From positions 1-36,765 of the forward strand of contig PMNE01000075.1 in assembly GCA_003162635.1 (NCBI GenBank): a stretch of 36,765 nt of DNA. Direction: 5' to 3'. Within the stretch, counting starts at the first letter, position 1. Each line of letters opens with the position of its first letter. A program made the position numbers and the translations under genes. Source of the DNA: Ignavibacteriota bacterium. Lineage in GTDB: Bacteria; Bacteroidota; Ignavibacteria; UBA10030; UBA6906. Below the pieces are notes generated by a model. It had not been told where the DNA came from, did no database searches, and saw nothing but the letters and a program-made list of their open reading frames with translations. This document shows, piece by piece, positions 32,697 to 36,765 of the stretch.

Positions 32697-33968
32697 ATGA
32701 GCTCTCCATCCCCTCATCTCTCCGTCCGGAGAGAACACCCATTCCAGGTTTCCATTCTTCTGGTTTGCCTTACCTTCCTCCTGTGCATATTTATCTTGAG
32801 CCCGGGACAAGGGGGAACGACCCCGGCAGGGACGGATACTCCCGGCGCCCGGCAGCTCTACTCGCTCTTTGCCCGCGTGCAAGGAATCTCCGATTCTCTC
32901 GAGCGCCGCAAGGCGGTCGCAGATTTCCTCCGGGCGACCACGCCGACCGGCTGTCCGTTGATCGACGATTCGACGGTGACGTTCGTGTATGAGGGGCCCG
33001 GGACCAGCGTCGCCGTCGCGGGAGACATGAACGACTGGAATCCCTCCACGGGGGAGATGAAGCGACTTCAGGGAACCCGGTTCTTCTACCGGACATTTTC
33101 CATCGATCCGGCAGGCCGTTCGGAGTACAAACTCGTCGTGGATGCCTCCTGGATTCTCGACCCGCGCAATCCAAGGACGGTGATGGGCGGATTAGGGTTG
33201 AATTCAGAGCTCCGCATGCCGGCCTATGTCCCTCCTCCCTCCGTCGTCCCTGCACCCGGCATCTTCCCCGGCCGGATCGATACGCTTCTCTTCAGAAGCG
33301 TCCTGCTCGCCTGCGCACATCCGGCCATGGTGTACACCCCGGCCTCGTACGCCGCATCGGCCGATACACTCCCCGTCCTGTTCGTTATGGACGGGGGGGA
33401 ATATCTGGCCCTCACGGAGATGAGAGGGACTCTCGATTATTTGATCGGAGCGAAGAGGATCACTCCTGTGGTTGTTGTCTTCCTTGACCCGCGGACGGAT
33501 ATCCGTTCCCCCGAGTCAAGCAGGAGGATGGCAGAGTATGCCCTGAACGACACATTCATCCAGGCCGTCGTCTCCGAACTCCGGCCCATGATCGGCTCCC
33601 GCTACAGAATCGCCATGGATGCAGCCCGCACAGCCATCATGGGCGTCTCCATGGGCGGACTCATCGCCACGTATGCCGGGTTGACGCGCCCCGATATTTT
33701 CGGACTCTGTGCAGCACAATCTCCTTCCTATTGGTGGGAGAAAAGACGCCTCGTTCGATTCATCGCCATCGCGAGGACGATGCCCCTCAAGATGTACATC
33801 GACACCGGCACCCTTTACGACGCACAGGAGGAGGCAAGAGCGGCTCGGGACGCATTCCTTGCACGGCATGCGGCTCTCCACTACGAGGAACACCCTGAAG
33901 GGCATAACTGGTTAAACTGGCGCTCTCGCATTCCGTCAATACTCTCATACTTCTGGGGCACTCAATGA
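32697..33968 (+). CDS. Secreted or membrane-anchored esterase with CBM48/AMPK-like N-terminal domain
   Basis: A 423-residue protein. An N-terminal hydrophobic segment (about 17-36) acts as signal peptide or anchor. Residues about 85-170 form a CBM48/AMPK-glycogen-binding-like early-set domain (VAVAGDMNDWNPSTGEMKRL, then YKLVVDASWILDPRNP). The rest is an alpha/beta-hydrolase of the Fes/esterase-D type: nucleophile Ser318 in GVSMGG, His403 in EGHNW, and an acidic residue probably around YIDTGTLYD. The glucan-binding domain suggests a role on alpha-glucan or an acylated glycan; siderophore esterase is an alternative. The stop overlaps the next gene's start (ATGA), so the two are coupled. Confidence 0.85.
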   Translation: MSSPSPHLSVRREHPFQVSILLVCLTFLLCIFILSPGQGGTTPAGTDTPGARQLYSLFARVQGISDSLERRKAVADFLRATTPTGCPLIDDSTVTFVYEGPGTSVAVAGDMNDWNPSTGEMKRLQGTRFFYRTFSIDPAGRSEYKLVVDASWILDPRNPRTVMGGLGLNSELRMPAYVPPPSVVPAPGIFPGRIDTLLFRSVLLACAHPAMVYTPASYAASADTLPVLFVMDGGEYLALTEMRGTLDYLIGAKRITPVVVVFLDPRTDIRSPESSRRMAEYALNDTFIQAVVSELRPMIGSRYRIAMDAARTAIMGVSMGGLIATYAGLTRPDIFGLCAAQSPSYWWEKRRLVRFIAIARTMPLKMYIDTGTLYDAQEEARAARDAFLARHAALHYEEHPEGHNWLNWRSRIPSILSYFWGTQ

Positions 33969-36765
33969 AACTGGCTGCGCTTCTCCTCGCGGCGATCGGC
34001 GTCGGACTCCCATTCGCCTCCCTGCAGGCGGGGACCCATGTGTCGCCCCTCGATTCCCTGGCGATCATCGTCAGGAGCCCGTCACGCGAGTTTGCCTATA
34101 CCAACAAGGAGTCCGCGTTCCTCTACGGCGAGACCAATGGCGACAATACGACGAGCTGGCAGGGGTTCAACGTCTTCGGGTCGGAGGTTCTTGATGACTA
34201 CCGGATAACAATTGACGGCCACGCGCTCGATCGAGCCGCGGCGATCACCACCGTCTTTCCCGACTACCTCCGAAGAACGTATCCCGACGGCATCATCGAG
34301 GAGGTCCGGCCGGCAGACAGTCTCGCTCTCTTCTTCGTGACCGTCACCGCCCAACGCCCCGTCGAGATCGCCGTCATGCCCCTCTTCACCGATGGCATCG
34401 ACACGGCTGATTTCACGACGGATCTCTTTCCCGCCGGAATGCTCGTTGCCCGCAGGGCCCGGCTCGGACAGGAGGCCGATACTCACGTGCCTCTCTGGCT
34501 TGCCGTCTCCGCAGCCGGCTTCTCGCCCGCTGTGCGGCCTGTCCTCGTCTCCTCCCGATTTTCTCCGGCAGTCCTGGCCGCGTCCCGCTGCAAATCGTGC
34601 ACCATTGTCTTCAACGCCGGGCACGACGCAAGGGAGACCCGGACGACGGCAGAGCGGGCCGCGCGGCGGTTCGGGGCATTGTGTGGCGCACGCCGACACA
34701 GGATGGAATCACTCCTGGCCGCAACGGCGGTGACGACGAACGACCGCAGATTTGACAAGGCATTGGCATGGGCGAAGATTTCGCTGGACGACTTGATCAT
34801 GAACCAGATCACGAAGGGAATATTCGCGGGGCTCCCCTGGTTCAACAACTACTGGGGACGTGACACGTTCATTTCGCTTCCCGGTGCGGTGCTGGTGACG
34901 GGGCGATTCAACGACGCCAGAGAGATCCTCCGTTCCTTCGCGTCATTCCAGCAGCGGGATTCTCTCTCCCGGGACTATGGACGGATCCCGAATATCGTCA
35001 CGACAACCGAGAAGGCGTTTAATACCGCCGATGGCACCCCCCGTTTTGTCATGATGGTGCGCGAGTATGTCGAACGTTCGGGCGATTCCCTGTTCGGCAT
35101 GGAGATGTATCCCTGCATCCTCCGGGCCATCGAAGGGACAATCCGGTACCACTGCGATTCCCTCTCATTTCTGACGCACGGGGACGCGGAGACGTGGATG
35201 GACGCCGTCGGCCCTGACGGCCCCTGGAGCCCGCGTGGGAACAGGGCCAACGATGTCCAGGCCTTGTGGGCTGCGCAACTGGAGGCAGGAGAGAAATTCG
35301 CGACGGAATTTGGCGATGTCGTTTCCGCCCGGCGCTGGCATCAACGTCTCGTCGCCCTGAAGGAAAACTTCCCCCGCTGGTTCAGTCTCCCGAACGGCAT
35401 TGCCGATTGCCTCGGTGAAGACGGAAAGCCGGACATGCGTCTCCGGCCGAACCAGATCTTCGTCGCCCCCCTTCTTTCCGATCCTCTGCGAATCCGGGTC
35501 GTCGAAAGCGTCACATCCCTCCTTGCATTTCCGTACGGCGTGACGTCGCTTTCACAGGAAGATCCGGATTTCCATCCCTACCATCAGCACGCCCCGTTTT
35601 ACCCGAAGGATGCCGCCTACCATAACGGGACGGTATGGACGTGGCTTCAGGGACGATTGATCTCTGAACTCTGCCGGGGCGGAAGGCCGGATCTTGCGTT
35701 CCTCATGACGCGCAACAGCGTCCACCAGATCCTTGACCGCGGAGCCGTCGGGACCCAGTCGGAACTTCTTGATGCCATGGCGCATCCCGGGGAAAAGGAG
35801 CCGCGTCTGTCGGGGACATTCTCGCAAGCATGGAATCTCGCTGAGTTCATCAGGAACTTCTATGACGACTACCTCGGCGTCCGTCTTGAACGCCGGACGC
35901 ACCGCCTGCTGATCTCTCCCCGCCTGCCTCCGGGCATCCGGACAGCCGGAGCCCGCCTGAATGCCGACGGATCCGGAATTCTCCTGAACTACTCGGTAGA
36001 GGGAAATCTCCAGGATCTCCGTCTCTCCTCCGAGGGGCTGGCGGAAGATTTACGTGTGAACGCGGTGCTGCCGATGCAGGGTGACAGCACTCTCTCTCTT
36101 GCATTTCCTCTCTCCCCGTTTTCGGAGATCCGGATTCAGGTCGCCGGGCGTGTCGTGAATGTGCTGGACCACGGCACCCCCATCCGTTATGACCTCCGTC
36201 TGGATCCGCGGCCGAAAGAATCTCATCTTCCCGCCGGACTTGCACTCGCCACTCCCGTCCTTCGCACAGATCTCAAATGTCTCGCAGGTCCCGGCTACCC
36301 GCTTCTCCCCCACACGACTGTTGTTCGGAGAAATCCGGGAGCACACGTCCTCCTTGACGCCGTGGATCCGGCAGCAGACGATACCGGCAGGACGGGATAC
36401 ACGCCGCCGCGGAGTCACTTCGTTGTGAAGGGTTCGTTCGATCTGAGGCGAGTGACGCTTGCCGCTGATGATTCGTGCTCCTATTGGACGTTGACGTTTC
36501 AGCGTCTCTCGAACCCGGGTTGGCATCCGGAGTACGGGTTCCAACTGACATTCGTCGCGATCGCACTCGATACCGACGGAGTTGCCGGAACAGGACAAAT
36601 GCAGATTGGTAGAAATGCCCGTTACGTGCTGGCCGGCGGGAAGGGGTATGAGAAAGTCATCTACATCGGCGGGGGGGTGAATCTGGAGGATGCCGCGGGG
36701 AAGATACTTGCGGCGTATGTCCCGGCGGCGGAGGATGCCGCCGCACCGTTTGGCGACGCATCAAC
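33965..36765 (+). CDS. Secreted glycogen-debranching-like glycosidase (GDE_C/GH133 type), partial
   Basis: The frame is open from the ATG at 33965 to the window end (933 codons, no stop), so the C-terminus is missing. A signal peptide (KLAALLLAAIGVGLPFASLQAG) precedes a beta-rich N-terminal domain (about 25-260). The central GDE_C (alpha/alpha)6-barrel follows with NNYWGRDTFISLPG, GDAETWMDAV, RANDVQALW, RPNQIFVAPL, YHNGTVWTWL and SQAWNLAEFIRNFYDDYLG. After this a glucodextranase-C-like beta domain begins near residue 790 (FDLRRVTLAADDS, LSNPGWHPEYGFQ). The family debranches alpha-glucans, but most relatives are cytosolic and this one is exported. Translation is probably coupled to the esterase. 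Confidence 0.87.
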   Translation, partial: MKLAALLLAAIGVGLPFASLQAGTHVSPLDSLAIIVRSPSREFAYTNKESAFLYGETNGDNTTSWQGFNVFGSEVLDDYRITIDGHALDRAAAITTVFPDYLRRTYPDGIIEEVRPADSLALFFVTVTAQRPVEIAVMPLFTDGIDTADFTTDLFPAGMLVARRARLGQEADTHVPLWLAVSAAGFSPAVRPVLVSSRFSPAVLAASRCKSCTIVFNAGHDARETRTTAERAARRFGALCGARRHRMESLLAATAVTTNDRRFDKALAWAKISLDDLIMNQITKGIFAGLPWFNNYWGRDTFISLPGAVLVTGRFNDAREILRSFASFQQRDSLSRDYGRIPNIVTTTEKAFNTADGTPRFVMMVREYVERSGDSLFGMEMYPCILRAIEGTIRYHCDSLSFLTHGDAETWMDAVGPDGPWSPRGNRANDVQALWAAQLEAGEKFATEFGDVVSARRWHQRLVALKENFPRWFSLPNGIADCLGEDGKPDMRLRPNQIFVAPLLSDPLRIRVVESVTSLLAFPYGVTSLSQEDPDFHPYHQHAPFYPKDAAYHNGTVWTWLQGRLISELCRGGRPDLAFLMTRNSVHQILDRGAVGTQSELLDAMAHPGEKEPRLSGTFSQAWNLAEFIRNFYDDYLGVRLERRTHRLLISPRLPPGIRTAGARLNADGSGILLNYSVEGNLQDLRLSSEGLAEDLRVNAVLPMQGDSTLSLAFPLSPFSEIRIQVAGRVVNVLDHGTPIRYDLRLDPRPKESHLPAGLALATPVLRTDLKCLAGPGYPLLPHTTVVRRNPGAHVLLDAVDPAADDTGRTGYTPPRSHFVVKGSFDLRRVTLAADDSCSYWTLTFQRLSNPGWHPEYGFQLTFVAIALDTDGVAGTGQMQIGRNARYVLAGGKGYEKVIYIGGGVNLEDAAGKILAAYVPAAEDAAAPFGDAS

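Overview
The window looks like the chromosome of a Gram-negative bacterium of the FCB group (Bacteroidota / Chlorobiota / Ignavibacteria side), with fairly GC-rich DNA. Three lines support this. There is lipopolysaccharide machinery (LpxL-type acyltransferase, heptosyltransferase family, MsbA-type flippase, O-antigen ligase family). There is a GWxTD-domain protein and a leucyl-tRNA synthetase carrying a Bacteroidota-like insertion before its VNWC motif. Five intergenic promoters fit TTG-N20-TAnnTT, close to the Bacteroidota -33/-7 consensus, and two weaker sites fit in part. I cannot name the genus. No phage, IS element, CRISPR array or defence island was seen, so this reads as housekeeping and envelope chromosome with small accessory patches at both ends.

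Layout. 1-3140 (+): a secreted GH105-type unsaturated glycuronyl hydrolase followed by two related secreted NGN-repeat beta-propellers. 3141-3450: no protein gene; it holds tRNA-Ala(GGC) on the minus strand with terminator and promoter, a heptanucleotide repeat in the tRNA leader, and a back-to-back promoter for 3451-4520 (+), which encodes a DUF4013 membrane protein and a cytochrome-c-like lipoprotein. From 30001 down to 4530 every gene is on the minus strand. In transcription order this run is: LpxL acyltransferase, GT9 heptosyltransferase, TsaC/Sua5, large secreted PIG-L deacetylase and a three-gene FbpABC-like importer (30001-21137); tRNA-Arg(CCG), TPR membrane protein and MATE exporter (21007-18781); a four-gene partner-switching module of membrane SpoIIE phosphatase, STAS, HATPase and soluble GAF-SpoIIE phosphatase (18759-14066); then a degenerate tyrosine recombinase, leuS, GT2, MsbA-like ABC, O-antigen ligase family protein, GT2, DUF1844 and nadK (13983-4530). 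32300-30156 (-): response regulator, YjbQ and GWxTD protein, ending at a clear intrinsic terminator. 32457-36765 (+): small membrane protein, esterase with a CBM48-like domain, and a secreted glycogen-debranching-like glycosidase that runs off the window.

How the genes fit together. Two envelope gene sets (LpxL/GT9 and GT2/MsbA/WaaL-like/GT2) are interleaved with translation and cofactor genes (tsaC, leuS, nadK) in tightly packed, often ATGA-overlapping arrangements. The regulatory centre is the RsbU/V/W-like module with two differently built phosphatases, which probably funnels a membrane signal and a cytosolic signal into one anti-sigma/antagonist pair. The ends carry secreted carbohydrate-active proteins: uronyl-oligosaccharide processing on the left, alpha-glucan or ester processing on the right. 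The best candidates for new biology are the recombinase lacking three of six catalytic residues inside a housekeeping operon, the dual-input switch, the PIG-L/importer operon, and the promoters that abut start codons (apparent leaderless mRNAs).
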